From NCBI GenBank assembly GCA_017394865.1, contig JAFPWT010000001.1, positions 36,178-100,177 on the forward strand: a stretch of 64,000 bases of DNA. Reading direction: 5' to 3'. This document shows, piece after piece, positions 36,814 through 45,859 of this stretch. The notes beneath the pieces were generated by a model, which was not told the origin of the DNA, ran no database searches, and worked only from the letters and a program-made list of their open reading frames with translations. Within the stretch, counting starts at the first letter, position 1. Every line of letters starts with the position of its first letter. The position numbers were made by a program, and so were the translations under genes. The stretch is from Bacteroidales bacterium. Lineage in GTDB: Bacteria; Bacteroidota; Bacteroidia; Bacteroidales; F082.

Positions 36814-38364
36814 CTATTGTAACGAGATTTTAATGATTTTATTACCCCTTGAGCCGACAACAATTTTGTCATCGACAACGATGGGTGACGATTCAAAGTT
36901 GTAGGCGATCTTCTCCGAGGCGATGATTTCTCCTGTCTTTCCTTTGATGAGGAAAGCGGTGCCGATCCTGTCGCCAATGAAGATGAACATCTCGCCTTGG
37001 TCGTTATAGAACGCCACCGGCGACGACCAACACTCATGTTTCATTTTTGTACGATAAAGCACGCTTCCATCGTGTTTGTCGAAAGCGATGAACTCGCTAT
37101 AGGTCTTGCTGGTCTGCACGCAGAACGAGCTGAATATCATGCCTTCGCAGTCGCCTTCACCCAGTAAAGGCGTGACATACATACCGCCGTCGCTGCTCTT
37201 GCCGTTACCGTATTGCAGCTTATGGCAGCGGATGGTGTCCTCCCATATCAGCTCACCTGTCAAGCCGTTCAGCTTCACGAAATAGCTGCACCCATTGCCA
37301 CCCTGTCGGTCGACTTCACAGCCCGTGTATACATAAGGAATGCCATCTTCCAGCTCCACCACAGCCGAAGCGTCGGTGTCATCATGGTTCCAGTAATGCC
37401 ACACAGGCTTCATCGTGTTCAAGTTGATGCACAGGATATTGCCTGCGTTATCGCCGATGTAACCATAGTTGCGGCAGATGGCCATCGACGACTCCATGCC
37501 TGGCGAGGCCTTCGCCTGGGTTGTCGAATAGCGCAGCACCGACTGCAAGGCATAGCCACCATCGCCGATGTAATACTTATAGATGCCTCCGTTCTCGGCA
37601 GGACGGAACAGGAAGCCCCCTGCCTCAACCGGCGAGGAGTCGTTTCCACCCCACGAACGCCACGCTTTGCTGTCGCGACCCGAGATGTTAACCGTTTGAT
37701 GCGAGAGCACATCGATGACCTGAGTGCCAAACGGAGCGCCCTTCGGCACAGCGTGACCAATATAGAGATGCCCATTCAACGATGTGTTCAACGCCGGAGT
37801 GCCCTTCAGTACATTAAGAACATCAAAAGGTTCTCTGGTGGCCTCACCTGTTTGAAAATCGATGAAATACACATCTCCGCAGAGCGACACGGCAATGATC
37901 TCCTGACGTTGCAGGCTGTCCTGAGGCCACTGCACATACAGCGGTTGGCCAGTCCACCCCACTCCGCCGCCCCATACTCCGAGGCAGGTGTTGGTGTTGT
38001 CAATCCTCGTCGTGAAATCCCAGTCGACTTTGATTTGAATGGAATCGTCGGTGAGATGGCCATGAAAATTCGGGATTCTCGATGAAGAACCTCTGAAGGT
38101 ATAGATGCCCGGCTTGTCGGCATAGGCATCCTCCAGGCTTGAAAGGACTGACGGTAGCGACGGGTCGATGGTGTCGACCACAATCATGAGCTTCTCTGCT
38201 GAGGCGTACATGGTGTCGGGGAAAGCCACAACGACAGGCGCTTCGGGGACCGTGTCGACGATCACCTCCTGCTCAGGCTCCACTACTTCAACGGGTTGTG
38301 TCTGTTGCTGAGTACATGCAAACACCATCAAAGGGAGCAAAAGGAGAAGCGAGTGTCTTTTCAT
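36814..38364 (-). CDS. PQQ-type beta-propeller lipoprotein
   Basis: 516 residues with a lipoprotein signal (MKRHSLLLLLPLMVFAC) and a Pro/Glu/Val-rich linker. The rest is a propeller with PQQ-like blade strings (GDVYFIDFQTGEA, GNILCINLNTMKPVWHY, VKLNGLTGELIWED, IAFDKHDGSVLYRT, FLIKGKTGEIIASEKI). No dehydrogenase residues are evident, so it is more like BamB-type or sensor propellers than a quinoprotein enzyme. It lies between the DUF1846 gene and the LysM hydrolase, each 4 nt apart, which implies one transcript. Role unknown. Confidence 0.75.
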   Translation of the reverse strand: MKRHSLLLLLPLMVFACTQQQTQPVEVVEPEQEVIVDTVPEAPVVVAFPDTMYASAEKLMIVVDTIDPSLPSVLSSLEDAYADKPGIYTFRGSSSRIPNFHGHLTDDSIQIKVDWDFTTRIDNTNTCLGVWGGGVGWTGQPLYVQWPQDSLQRQEIIAVSLCGDVYFIDFQTGEATREPFDVLNVLKGTPALNTSLNGHLYIGHAVPKGAPFGTQVIDVLSHQTVNISGRDSKAWRSWGGNDSSPVEAGGFLFRPAENGGIYKYYIGDGGYALQSVLRYSTTQAKASPGMESSMAICRNYGYIGDNAGNILCINLNTMKPVWHYWNHDDTDASAVVELEDGIPYVYTGCEVDRQGGNGCSYFVKLNGLTGELIWEDTIRCHKLQYGNGKSSDGGMYVTPLLGEGDCEGMIFSSFCVQTSKTYSEFIAFDKHDGSVLYRTKMKHECWSSPVAFYNDQGEMFIFIGDRIGTAFLIKGKTGEIIASEKIAYNFESSPIVVDDKIVVGSRGNKIIKISLQ

Positions 38365-38368
38365 GGTT

Positions 38369-39832
38369 TTACTTTTTTCTGACCGGGTCGCAAGTCAAGC
38401 CAACACCTAGTTTATTGAAGATTTTGCGGTCGACTTCGCTGAGCATCACGGTGGAATGCACCTGACAGCCTTCGAACTGCGGAAGTACCTCAAGGGCTTT
38501 ACGGCAGTTCTCATTCTCGGGGCTGAGCACCGAAAGGGCGATCAGCACCTCGTCGGTATGCAGTCGAGGGTTGTTGCCACGGAGGTAGTCCACCTTGGTC
38601 TTCTGGATGGGCTCGATCATGTACTGCGGGATGAGCTTGAGGTCATGGTCGATGCCAGCGAGGTGTTTGGTGGCGTTGAGGATCAGGGCTGCGCTGGGAC
38701 CCAACAGGGTGCTGGTCTCGGCCGTGATAAGGGTGCCGTCGGCCAATTCAATGGCGGTGCAGTCCACCCCACTGCGTTCCTTGCGTTCTCTGGCAGCCAC
38801 CACGCACCTGCGGTCTTCCACAGTGATCTTAGCTTGATTCAGAAGAACCTGAATCTTGGTCACTTCGCTCTCGTTGCCTCCACCTTCGGCCATGTTGTTC
38901 AGCGCGGTGAAGTAACGGCGGATGATCTCGTCCTTGGCAGCACGACAACACACCTCGTCGTCACTGATGCAGAAGCCCACCATATTCACGCCCATGTCGG
39001 TAGGCGACTTGTAGGGACATTTCCCGTAGATACCTTCGAACAGAGCGTTCAGCACGGGAAATATCTCAATGTCGCGGTTGTAGTTGATGGCAATTTCGCC
39101 ATAGGCATCGAGATGGAACGGGTCGATCATGTTCACGTCGGCGAGGTCGGCAGTGGCAGCCTCATAGGCCATGTTGACGGGGTGCTTCAGCGGCAGGCTC
39201 CACACGGGGAAGGTCTCGAACTTGGCATATCCAGCGTTGATGCCACGTTTTTGCTCGTTGTAAAGCTGGCTGAGGCAGACCGCCATCTTGCCGCTACCGG
39301 GCCCTGGTGCTGTGACGATGACCAGCGGACGGGAGGTCTCCACATAATCGTTTCTACCGAAACCCTCATCGGAATCAATCAAGGCAACATTGTGCGGATA
39401 GCCATCAATAAGGTAATGGTAATAGGCCTTGATACCCAGACGCTCCAACCGTTTGCGGAAGGCGACGGCACTGCTCTGACCGTTGTAGTGGGTGATGACC
39501 ACGCCACTCACCAGGAAGCCCCGCTTCTGGAACTCGTTGCGGAGGCGCAGTACGTCGACGTCATAAGTGATGCCCAGGTCGCTGCGGATCTTGTTCTTCT
39601 CGATGTCAGTGGCACTGATCACGATGACGATCTCGGCACTGTCGCTGAGGTTCTGTAGCATCTGCAGCTTGCTGTCGGGCTTGAAGCCTGGCAACACACG
39701 GCTGGCATGATGGTCGTCGAAAAGCTTGCCGCCTAGCTCAAGGTATAGTTTATTGCCAAAGTGACTGATCCGCTCACGGATATGTTCACTCTGTATCTTC
39801 AAATACTTCTCGTTATCAAAACCGATTTTCAT
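38369..39832 (-). CDS. DUF1846 (UPF0371) family protein
   Basis: 487 residues matching the DUF1846 family over its whole length: MKIGFDNEKYLKIQSEHI at the start, LGGKLFDDHHASRVLPGF, a glycine-rich TAPGPGSGKMAVCLSQLYN that looks like a nucleotide loop, HPVNMAYEAATADL and LLGPSAALILNA. It is cytoplasmic and widespread in gut bacteria; its reaction is not known to me. It overlaps the upstream MauE-thioredoxin gene by 4 nt, so translation is coupled. Confidence 0.9.
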   Translation of the reverse strand: MKIGFDNEKYLKIQSEHIRERISHFGNKLYLELGGKLFDDHHASRVLPGFKPDSKLQMLQNLSDSAEIVIVISATDIEKNKIRSDLGITYDVDVLRLRNEFQKRGFLVSGVVITHYNGQSSAVAFRKRLERLGIKAYYHYLIDGYPHNVALIDSDEGFGRNDYVETSRPLVIVTAPGPGSGKMAVCLSQLYNEQKRGINAGYAKFETFPVWSLPLKHPVNMAYEAATADLADVNMIDPFHLDAYGEIAINYNRDIEIFPVLNALFEGIYGKCPYKSPTDMGVNMVGFCISDDEVCCRAAKDEIIRRYFTALNNMAEGGGNESEVTKIQVLLNQAKITVEDRRCVVAARERKERSGVDCTAIELADGTLITAETSTLLGPSAALILNATKHLAGIDHDLKLIPQYMIEPIQKTKVDYLRGNNPRLHTDEVLIALSVLSPENENCRKALEVLPQFEGCQVHSTVMLSEVDRKIFNKLGVGLTCDPVRKK

Positions 39833-40785
39833 TTTGGTTCATTTGTATTTTCAAGAAATGCCTTCATCTCCTTCTCCTTCATGTTGCGAAAGCCGTATTC
39901 CCCGACGATGGTTCCGTTGTCCAACAAGACCACGATGGGGAAAATGCCGTTGTTGATCTTCAGAAGGTTGACGACATCTTCGTAAATTAAATAGGGATAT
40001 TGTGTTGATTCAGAATCTTGATAAAAACGCTCCACCCCTTCTTCCGAGCCCATAAAGACATAGAAAACACGCTCTTCGGGGAAGTGGTAGAACTGTTGCA
40101 TCAGACTGAGTTTCTGCGCAGTCATCTTGCAGTATTCACATCCTGAAGAGAAGATGCCCACCACCCTTTTGCCTTCCATCAGGTCGATCGTGTCGAAGGG
40201 TTGTTGTTGTATGGCTTCCTCAAAAAGTTCATGATTCAAGTCATGGGTCGGCTTGTACGAAGAAGTCCAGTTGTCAGGCGGCGAGACGGCGAACACGGTA
40301 ATGCATGAGGCAATCAACACGATCGTCATGATCGTCACGTTGACCGTTGTCCCAAGCAACGAAAGCACATCGAACTTGAACCTTCGGGGGCGCAAACGGT
40401 AAATCAGTGCGAACAAAACCAGCAGCACGACGTTTTTGATGATGGACTGCCAGGGGTTGAACTGAAGGTAGTCGCCGAAGCAGTGGCAATTGTCGGTACG
40501 GCCCAAGATCAGGGCATAGACCAGCAGGCCAGTATACCCCAGCAGCATCAGCACGCTCCCCCACCACATCAGCTTGTGGAAGCAGTTGAGAAACAAGCCG
40601 ACGCCCAGCACCAGTTCCAAAATGATGACGGCACGAGCCACCAAAAACGAGAAGTTGAGGCTGAAGAAATGGTAGCTGTAGACATAGATCTCGAATCGGT
40701 CCATGTCGACGATTTTCAGGATGGCCGACACGATGAACACGAGGCCAAGCAGAAGCTTCAGTATGTATGCCAAACGTTGTTTCAT
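39829..40785 (-). CDS. MauE/DoxX-type membrane protein fused to a thioredoxin-like domain
   Basis: 318 residues. Residues 1-130 form four membrane helices of the MauE/DoxX type (LKLLLGLVFIVSAILKI, LELVLGVGLFLN) with a Cys pair at 100-102 (NCHCFGD). One more helix (about 148-168) leads to a thioredoxin-like domain with CEYC (216-219) and PIVVLLDNGTIVGEYG. The layout suggests passing electrons across the inner membrane from the MauE Cys pair to the periplasmic CxxC. The gene just upstream encodes a small Cys-rich lipoprotein, a possible substrate; that is inference. It overlaps the DUF1846 gene by 4 nt. Confidence 0.82.
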   Translation of the reverse strand: MKQRLAYILKLLLGLVFIVSAILKIVDMDRFEIYVYSYHFFSLNFSFLVARAVIILELVLGVGLFLNCFHKLMWWGSVLMLLGYTGLLVYALILGRTDNCHCFGDYLQFNPWQSIIKNVVLLVLFALIYRLRPRRFKFDVLSLLGTTVNVTIMTIVLIASCITVFAVSPPDNWTSSYKPTHDLNHELFEEAIQQQPFDTIDLMEGKRVVGIFSSGCEYCKMTAQKLSLMQQFYHFPEERVFYVFMGSEEGVERFYQDSESTQYPYLIYEDVVNLLKINNGIFPIVVLLDNGTIVGEYGFRNMKEKEMKAFLENTNEPK

Positions 40786-40826
40786 AAAAAAACAAGGAGG
40801 ACGGCTAAGCTTGTTTAGCCGTCCTC
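40786..40826 (-). terminator. Intrinsic terminator after the Cys-rich lipoprotein gene
   Basis: Perfect 12-bp stem: GAGGACGGCTAA (40797-40808) and TTAGCCGTCCTC (40815-40826) with a 6-nt loop. On the reverse strand it is followed by CTTG and seven T residues (40792-40786). It lies between the Cys-rich lipoprotein and the MauE-thioredoxin start, so it may attenuate rather than end the operon. Confidence 0.75.
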
Positions 40827-40842
40827 TCAGTTATTGAGTAGG

Positions 40843-41124
40843 TCAATTTTGACCGTTGTGACCTGTTATTTTGTTGATTAGTTGTTCGAACCAGTTCCCT
40901 TCGTTCTCATCCAGGTTGACCTCTTTGCAGGTCACCTGACCCCAACCCACAATTTCCTTGGCCTTGTCGTTACAGGTGCCGTGTTCCAACATATAATAGT
41001 CATCACCCAGCTGGACATCCTCGTTGTCGACATAGGCAAAACACTGGCAGTACTTGACTTTCTGGCACGATGCGAAGGTCAAGGTCATGAGTGCGAATGC
41101 GATGATAAAGAATTTCTTTTTCAT
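40843..41124 (-). CDS. Small cysteine-rich lipoprotein
   Basis: 93 residues from the ATG at 41124 (MKKKFFIIAFALMTLTFASC, lipobox ASC). The mature part has Cys residues in QKVKYCQCFAY, HGTCNDKA and VTCKEVN, enough for two disulfides beyond the lipidated Cys. It ends in a hydrophilic helix. No family recognised. Its own promoter (41131-41164) overlaps the end of smpB, and a strong terminator follows. A MauE-thioredoxin gene sits next. Confidence 0.72.
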   Translation of the reverse strand: MKKKFFIIAFALMTLTFASCQKVKYCQCFAYVDNEDVQLGDDYYMLEHGTCNDKAKEIVGWGQVTCKEVNLDENEGNWFEQLINKITGHNGQN

Positions 41125-41130
41125 ATGCCG

Positions 41131-41164
41131 CAAAAATACAAAATTAATATTTACGATTTTCAAA
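41131..41164 (-). promoter_or_regulatory. Promoter of the Cys-rich lipoprotein gene
   Basis: On the reverse strand: TTTG (41161-41164), 22 nt, TATTTTTG (41131-41138), then the ATG at 41124. The -33 box overlaps the smpB stop codon. Confidence 0.5.
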
Positions 41165-41624
41165 AACCTTTCAATTGTTTTTCGATGTCGCGTTTCGAGT
41201 CCTTGGTCTTGAGCGACTCACGCTTGTCGTAATAGTGTTTTCCTCGGGCCAAGGCAATGTCGAGTTTGGCCAGACCTTTTTCATTAATATAAAGCACCAC
41301 CGGGATGATGGTGAGGCCTTTCTCCTGCACCTTGGTCTTGAGTTTGCGCAACTCACGCGCGGTAAGCAGCAGTTTACGGTCACGCTTGGGATCATGGTTG
41401 TTGTAGGTGCCTTTGTCGTATTCGGCGATATGCATCCCTACCACAAAGAGTTCCTGCTCCTTGAACGTGCAGTACGAATCGGCCAGACTGGCCTTGCCGT
41501 TGCGAATCGACTTGATCTCAGTGCCGGTCAAGACGATACCAGCCATAAGCCGTTCCATCAGGAAATACTCATGCTCGGCGCGTTTGTTCTTAATGCTGAT
41601 ATTATTGTTGTTCTTCTTCTCCAT
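41160..41624 (-). CDS. smpB: SsrA-binding protein
   Basis: 154 residues, the family length. SmpB features: NKRAEHEYF near the start, LTGTEIKSIRNGKASL, YCTFKEQELFVVGMHI, RKLLLTARELRKL and a basic C-terminal tail (YYDKRESLKTKDSKRDIEK). It binds tmRNA and delivers it to stalled ribosomes. It follows an outer-membrane protein gene by 6 nt. Confidence 0.96.
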   Translation of the reverse strand: MEKKNNNNISIKNKRAEHEYFLMERLMAGIVLTGTEIKSIRNGKASLADSYCTFKEQELFVVGMHIAEYDKGTYNNHDPKRDRKLLLTARELRKLKTKVQEKGLTIIPVVLYINEKGLAKLDIALARGKHYYDKRESLKTKDSKRDIEKQLKGF

Positions 41625-41630
41625 GTTACA

Positions 41631-42188
41631 TTATAAACCTTTGCAAAAACCCACTCTGACAACGAAGGGATTGGCATATGGCGTAAAGCTGCTATAGGTA
41701 TAATCCCACGACAGGTTATACATCACGCTATAATAGAAAAAGCTCGTCTCACTGTAATACTGACGGTAGCCACCACCCACGAAGATGCTATTGCACCAGT
41801 TGGGCATGACCCCATCCACGTCAGTTCCACTGATCAAGCAACACATCTCTTCATCTTCTACCTGAAGGTAGATACCACTAAAAATCTCATAGTTGGCATA
41901 CAGCGAACCGGCGAAGTAGTGATAGTAGTAGTTTCCGTAAATATCCCAGAAATACTGCAGGTCATACCCCACCCGGGCGCCGATCTCCAAGTTACGAGTC
42001 AGCCTGTAACCCGCCTGAGGGGCGACACCGACATAAAAACAATGCCCGGCGAGTCCCAAGTCGGCGTTGCCGCCTACCACGAGCTTGCCTTTCATGATCT
42101 CGGGAGCGCCAAAGGTCTGGGCTTCAAGCCGCGACGACAGCATCACAGCCATCATCAAGGCGAACAATATGCAAAGTTTTCTCTTCAT
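41631..42188 (-). CDS. Outer-membrane beta-barrel protein
   Basis: 185 residues from ATG 42188 (an in-frame ATG at 42194 adds two). The signal peptide ends SRLEAQ. Alternating aromatic strands (AGYRLTRNLEIGARVGYDL, YHYFAGSLYANYEIF) and a final strand VVRVGFCKGL suggest a small barrel. No function recognised. A -7 box (CAAAGATA, 42207-42214) precedes it, and smpB follows on the same transcript. Confidence 0.72.
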   Translation of the reverse strand: MKRKLCILFALMMAVMLSSRLEAQTFGAPEIMKGKLVVGGNADLGLAGHCFYVGVAPQAGYRLTRNLEIGARVGYDLQYFWDIYGNYYYHYFAGSLYANYEIFSGIYLQVEDEEMCCLISGTDVDGVMPNWCNSIFVGGGYRQYYSETSFFYYSVMYNLSWDYTYSSFTPYANPFVVRVGFCKGL

Positions 42189-42206
42189 GATCATACGATT
42201 TTGCTG

Positions 42207-42254
42207 CAAAGATAGTTAATATTGAGCCAACTAAAGAATAAATAGCTATTTTTG
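42207..42254. promoter_or_regulatory. Divergent promoters (outer-membrane protein / beta-helix lipoprotein)
   Basis: Reverse -7 box CAAAGATA at 42207-42214. Forward TTG at 42222-42224 and TATTTTTG at 42247-42254 (22 nt spacing), 16 nt before the ATG at 42271. Confidence 0.5.
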
Positions 42255-42270
42255 TACCAAATTTCATCGG

Positions 42271-43743
42271 ATGAAAAGGTTTTTCTTGTTGATTATCGCT
42301 GCATTGTTGGTGTTTTCGGCTTGCCGGAAGGAGAACGTCATCAGCACCGACCCCAGCCATAAACTCGTGTTCTCGGCCGACACCGTCATCTTCGACACGG
42401 TGTTCACCAGTATAGGATCCTCCACCCATCAACTCAAGATCTATAACAACTACAATGAGGACCTGAACATCAGCGAGGTGCGCCTGATGGGCGGCGAGCA
42501 GTCGAGGTTCAAGCTGAACTTCGACGGAGAGTCGGGCACCGAGTTCCACGACAAGATCATCCCCGCCAACGACAGCCTCTTCACCTTCATGAACGTCACC
42601 ATCGACCCCACCGACGGAGCCTTGCCTTTCGTGGTGGAAGACAGCCTGATGTTCGTCACCAACGGCAACACCCAGATGATCAAGTTGGTGGCATGGGGGC
42701 AGAATGCGCATTATATCGTGGCCGACCGCTATATCTCCGGTTTTCCGAAGTTCAAGATCGTGGCCGACAGCCTTGAGACCACCCATTGGTACAACGACCT
42801 GCCCTATGTGATCTACGGCTACGCCTTGATCAACTCATACGGCACCTTGCACATCCACGAAGGCACCCACATCTACGTACATGGCGGAGGCGGCATCTGG
42901 TCGTGGATCGACGGCCAACTCATTATCGAAGGCACCACCGAGAATCCTGTAACGATTCAGGGCGACCGCATGGAGCCGTTCTTCAAGGACCAGCCCGGAC
43001 AATGGGACCGCATCTGGCTCATGGAAGCTCGTCAGGGAGCCGACCATATGATTGATCACGCCATCATCCGCAACGCCTTCATCGGCATTCAAGCGGAGTC
43101 GACCATCCTCTATGGCTTCCAAGGGTCGCACGTTACAGAAGCTGCCCTTCGCGTCAGCAACACCATCATCGAGAATAACACAGGCATGGGAATTTACGCG
43201 GCGTTATACGCCATCGAGGCGAAAAACACGGTGATCGACAACTGTGCCCAATATGCCTTTGCTATCGTCGATGGCGGCGACTACCTCCTGCGGCATTGCA
43301 CCATCGGCAATTACTGGTGGGCCTCGCCACGCACCACCTCGTCGGTGTTCCTTTCCAACTACGAGGATCAGGACGGCGAGCGTTACGAGTTCCCGTTCCA
43401 CTGGGAGATGTATAACAGCATCGTCTACGGTCTGCAAGAAGAAGAACTGGGCACCAAGCTGAGCAGCGAAACGGAGGTCGACACCACCTATCTATTCGAC
43501 CACTGCCTGATGAAGACTAGCAAATTCAGCAATGACAACCCTGGATTCAGCAGTTGTATCTTCAACCAAGACCCGATGTTTACGAATTACCGCACTTTCG
43601 ACTACCACTTGAGCGACGTGCTCTCGCCCGCCGTCGGCGCCGGAAGCCCAGTGATCGCCATAGAGATCCCCTATGACATCGAAGGTCATGATCGCAGGAA
43701 CACACCCGACTTGGGCGCGTACCAATGGAGAGGTGAACGGTGA
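42271..43743 (+). CDS. Lipoprotein with a right-handed beta-helix
   Basis: 490 residues with a lipoprotein signal (lipobox SAC). Residues 30-150 are a beta-sandwich (FDTVFTSIGSSTHQLKIYN), 175-450 carry the regular turns of a right-handed parallel beta-helix (GTLHIHEGTHIYVHGGGG, GQLIIEGTTENPVTIQG, ALRVSNTIIENNTGMGIYA), and the end is the usual GSPVIAIEIPYDIEGHDRR / PDLGAYQW. The helix fold is shared by polysaccharide lyases and surface proteins. No lyase residues are obvious, so binding or structural use is as likely as catalysis. Confidence 0.78.
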   Translation: MKRFFLLIIAALLVFSACRKENVISTDPSHKLVFSADTVIFDTVFTSIGSSTHQLKIYNNYNEDLNISEVRLMGGEQSRFKLNFDGESGTEFHDKIIPANDSLFTFMNVTIDPTDGALPFVVEDSLMFVTNGNTQMIKLVAWGQNAHYIVADRYISGFPKFKIVADSLETTHWYNDLPYVIYGYALINSYGTLHIHEGTHIYVHGGGGIWSWIDGQLIIEGTTENPVTIQGDRMEPFFKDQPGQWDRIWLMEARQGADHMIDHAIIRNAFIGIQAESTILYGFQGSHVTEAALRVSNTIIENNTGMGIYAALYAIEAKNTVIDNCAQYAFAIVDGGDYLLRHCTIGNYWWASPRTTSSVFLSNYEDQDGERYEFPFHWEMYNSIVYGLQEEELGTKLSSETEVDTTYLFDHCLMKTSKFSNDNPGFSSCIFNQDPMFTNYRTFDYHLSDVLSPAVGAGSPVIAIEIPYDIEGHDRRNTPDLGAYQWRGER

Positions 43744-43745
43744 TT

Positions 43746-44882
43746 CTACCTATGGGAGTACATGTCGTCGTAGTATCTCTGATAATCGCCTGAAGTGACG
43801 TTATCCATCCACTCCTGATTGTCAAGATACCAACGCACAGTCTCTTCGATGCCTTCCTCAAACTGGAGCGAAGGCTCCCATCCCAATTCTTTCTGGAGTT
43901 TGCTGCTGTCGATGGCATAACGGAGGTCATGTCCGGCGCGGTCGGTGACATAAGTGATCAAGTCCATGTCAGCGCCCTCGGGACGGCCTAGCAGACGGTC
44001 GACCGTGTTAATCAAAACCTTGATGATATCGATGTTCTTCCACTCGTTGAAGCCGCCGATATTGTAGGTCTCCCCCACTTTTCCCTCGTGGAAAATCATG
44101 TCGATGGCACGAGCATGATCCACCACATACAACCAGTCGCGAACGTTCTCACCTTTGCCATACACCGGTAGCGGCTTGCGGTGACGGATGTTGTTGATGA
44201 ACAATGGAATCAACTTCTCGGGGAACTGGTAAGGGCCGTAGTTGTTAGAACAGTTGGTGACGACGGTCGGCATGCCGTAGGTATCGTGGAAGGCGCGCAC
44301 AAAATGGTCGGAACTGGCTTTGGCTGCGCTATAGGGCGAGTGTGGCTGGTATTTCAGATCCTCGGTGAAGAACTTCTCGCCATAAGCCAGATGATGCTTG
44401 CCACTAGAAGCCTTGGTGGTGAACGGAGGCTCGATACCTTCAGGATGAGTCATTTCCAAAGCGCCATACACCTCGTCGGTGGAGATGTGATAAAAGCGTT
44501 TACCTTCCCACTTCTCAGGCAGGCTTTCCCAATAGGCTTTGGCAGCCTGGAGCATACTAAGCGTTCCCATCACGTTGGTTTGGGCGAAGGTAAATGGGTC
44601 TTTGATGGAACGGTCCACGTGGCTCTCGGCCGCGAGATGGATGATGCCGTCGACATGCTCTTCCTGCATGAGTTTATAAACTCCTTCGAAGTCGCAGATA
44701 TCCATCTTCACAAAGCGGTAGTTTGGCTTGTCCTCAATGTCTTTGAGATTTGCCAGATTGCCAGCGTAAGTCAACTTATCGAGGTTGATGATTCTGTATT
44801 CAGGGTATTTGTTCACGAAAAGGCGAACGACATGGCTTCCGATGAATCCGGCTCCGCCGGTGATGATAATAGTTCTTTTCAT
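43746..44882 (-). CDS. rfbB: dTDP-glucose 4,6-dehydratase
   Basis: 378 residues. Extended SDR features: TGGAGFIG (8-15), STDEVYG (134-140, catalytic Asp-Glu) and YSAAK (Tyr184, Lys188). The protein is about 25 residues longer than the E. coli enzyme because of an insert around 148-182. It makes dTDP-4-keto-6-deoxyglucose, the precursor of rhamnose and other deoxysugars of surface glycans; rfbA, rfbC and rfbD are not in the window. It is the last gene of a reverse-strand group with a nucleotide-sugar dehydrogenase. Confidence 0.95.
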   Translation of the reverse strand: MKRTIIITGGAGFIGSHVVRLFVNKYPEYRIINLDKLTYAGNLANLKDIEDKPNYRFVKMDICDFEGVYKLMQEEHVDGIIHLAAESHVDRSIKDPFTFAQTNVMGTLSMLQAAKAYWESLPEKWEGKRFYHISTDEVYGALEMTHPEGIEPPFTTKASSGKHHLAYGEKFFTEDLKYQPHSPYSAAKASSDHFVRAFHDTYGMPTVVTNCSNNYGPYQFPEKLIPLFINNIRHRKPLPVYGKGENVRDWLYVVDHARAIDMIFHEGKVGETYNIGGFNEWKNIDIIKVLINTVDRLLGRPEGADMDLITYVTDRAGHDLRYAIDSSKLQKELGWEPSLQFEEGIEETVRWYLDNQEWMDNVTSGDYQRYYDDMYSHR

Positions 44883-44914
44883 AGATCAAAACCTATTTGA
44901 TAAAAACGAAACGA

Positions 44915-45859
44915 TCATTCATTAGAGATTATTTCGTCCAACAAGATAAAAGTGCCATCTTTGAAAAGCCATTCTGTTTTAGTCGTCGAATACGACGACT
45001 CTCCTCCCCTTTCTGCTTCAGCTCTTTCCATCGCCTCATCGAGATTATCCATATCTTCATTGAGGTAAAGTTCGTAAGACCTGTCTTCAAACTCCTCACT
45101 CATCTCAATAAGATAAGAACCGTCATCTTGTTTTGAAATTAAAATATTTGACCAACAGTTATACCGTCCATAACTCATCACCTCAAGATAGAAAGAGGCG
45201 CTTCCGTCATCCGAGTAATCTGGTGGATAATAAGGATACCCGTATTCGCAAAAAGAGTAAAACAGCAGTTGCTGGTCCTGCATCATCCGGAAAATCCCCA
45301 TCGTCGTTTTGAACGCCACGCCTTCTTCTGAATCATCCTCTCCGAACAAATAACCGAGCGCATTGTAATCAAGCGGGAACCACCCAAATCGCAGCACGGG
45401 CATGGGGGGCATCACGCTGGTCACGCTTTTCTTTTCCTTGCCTTCGCCGTCAGTACGGATCATTTTACCGGTAAGGTAATTATAGGAGACATCGTAATGC
45501 CAGGTATTATGACGGTCTTCCTTTCCTCCGATGCAACGGAAATCGCCATCCTGATAACGGAACAGGAACACGTCGCAATCGCCTTTGGAGCCCTTTTGAA
45601 TCCGGGCCACACCTTTATCGGTGATGGAAATATCCACGTCACCAAACAAATCTAATTCATAAGAGCGGAACAGCGTATAGTCGCCCTTGGCATTGCCGAA
45701 ATAAAAAGAGAAATTCTCGCCGGAGTGGTTTAGATTAGCCACGATTCGATCCGTGATTCCGTCTTTGTTAAGGTCACCCTCCACAACGGTGGGCGCATCC
45801 TGGGCATAACCCAACATGGCCACTACATATGCCACAAACAGTAGGAATAGTTTTTTCAT
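44915..45859 (-). CDS. Secreted protein with an FG-GAP-like calcium motif
   Basis: 314 residues with a signal peptide (MKKLFLLFVAYVVAMLGYAQ). GDLNKDGITDRIVANL near the mature N-terminus fits a Ca-binding FG-GAP/dockerin-like loop (DxNxDGxxD), followed by repeats of similar beta hairpins. The middle is Tyr/Asp-rich; the C-terminus is acidic. No enzyme family recognised. Its start overlaps the pnuC stop by 4 nt, so it is translated with pnuC, and rfbB follows after 32 nt. Confidence 0.7.
   Translation of the reverse strand: MKKLFLLFVAYVVAMLGYAQDAPTVVEGDLNKDGITDRIVANLNHSGENFSFYFGNAKGDYTLFRSYELDLFGDVDISITDKGVARIQKGSKGDCDVFLFRYQDGDFRCIGGKEDRHNTWHYDVSYNYLTGKMIRTDGEGKEKKSVTSVMPPMPVLRFGWFPLDYNALGYLFGEDDSEEGVAFKTTMGIFRMMQDQQLLFYSFCEYGYPYYPPDYSDDGSASFYLEVMSYGRYNCWSNILISKQDDGSYLIEMSEEFEDRSYELYLNEDMDNLDEAMERAEAERGGESSYSTTKTEWLFKDGTFILLDEIISNE

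Noticed and set aside
38456-39658. A 400-codon forward frame opposite the DUF1846 gene
   Set aside because: The reverse strand encodes a full-length conserved family there; the forward frame has no recognisable motif.
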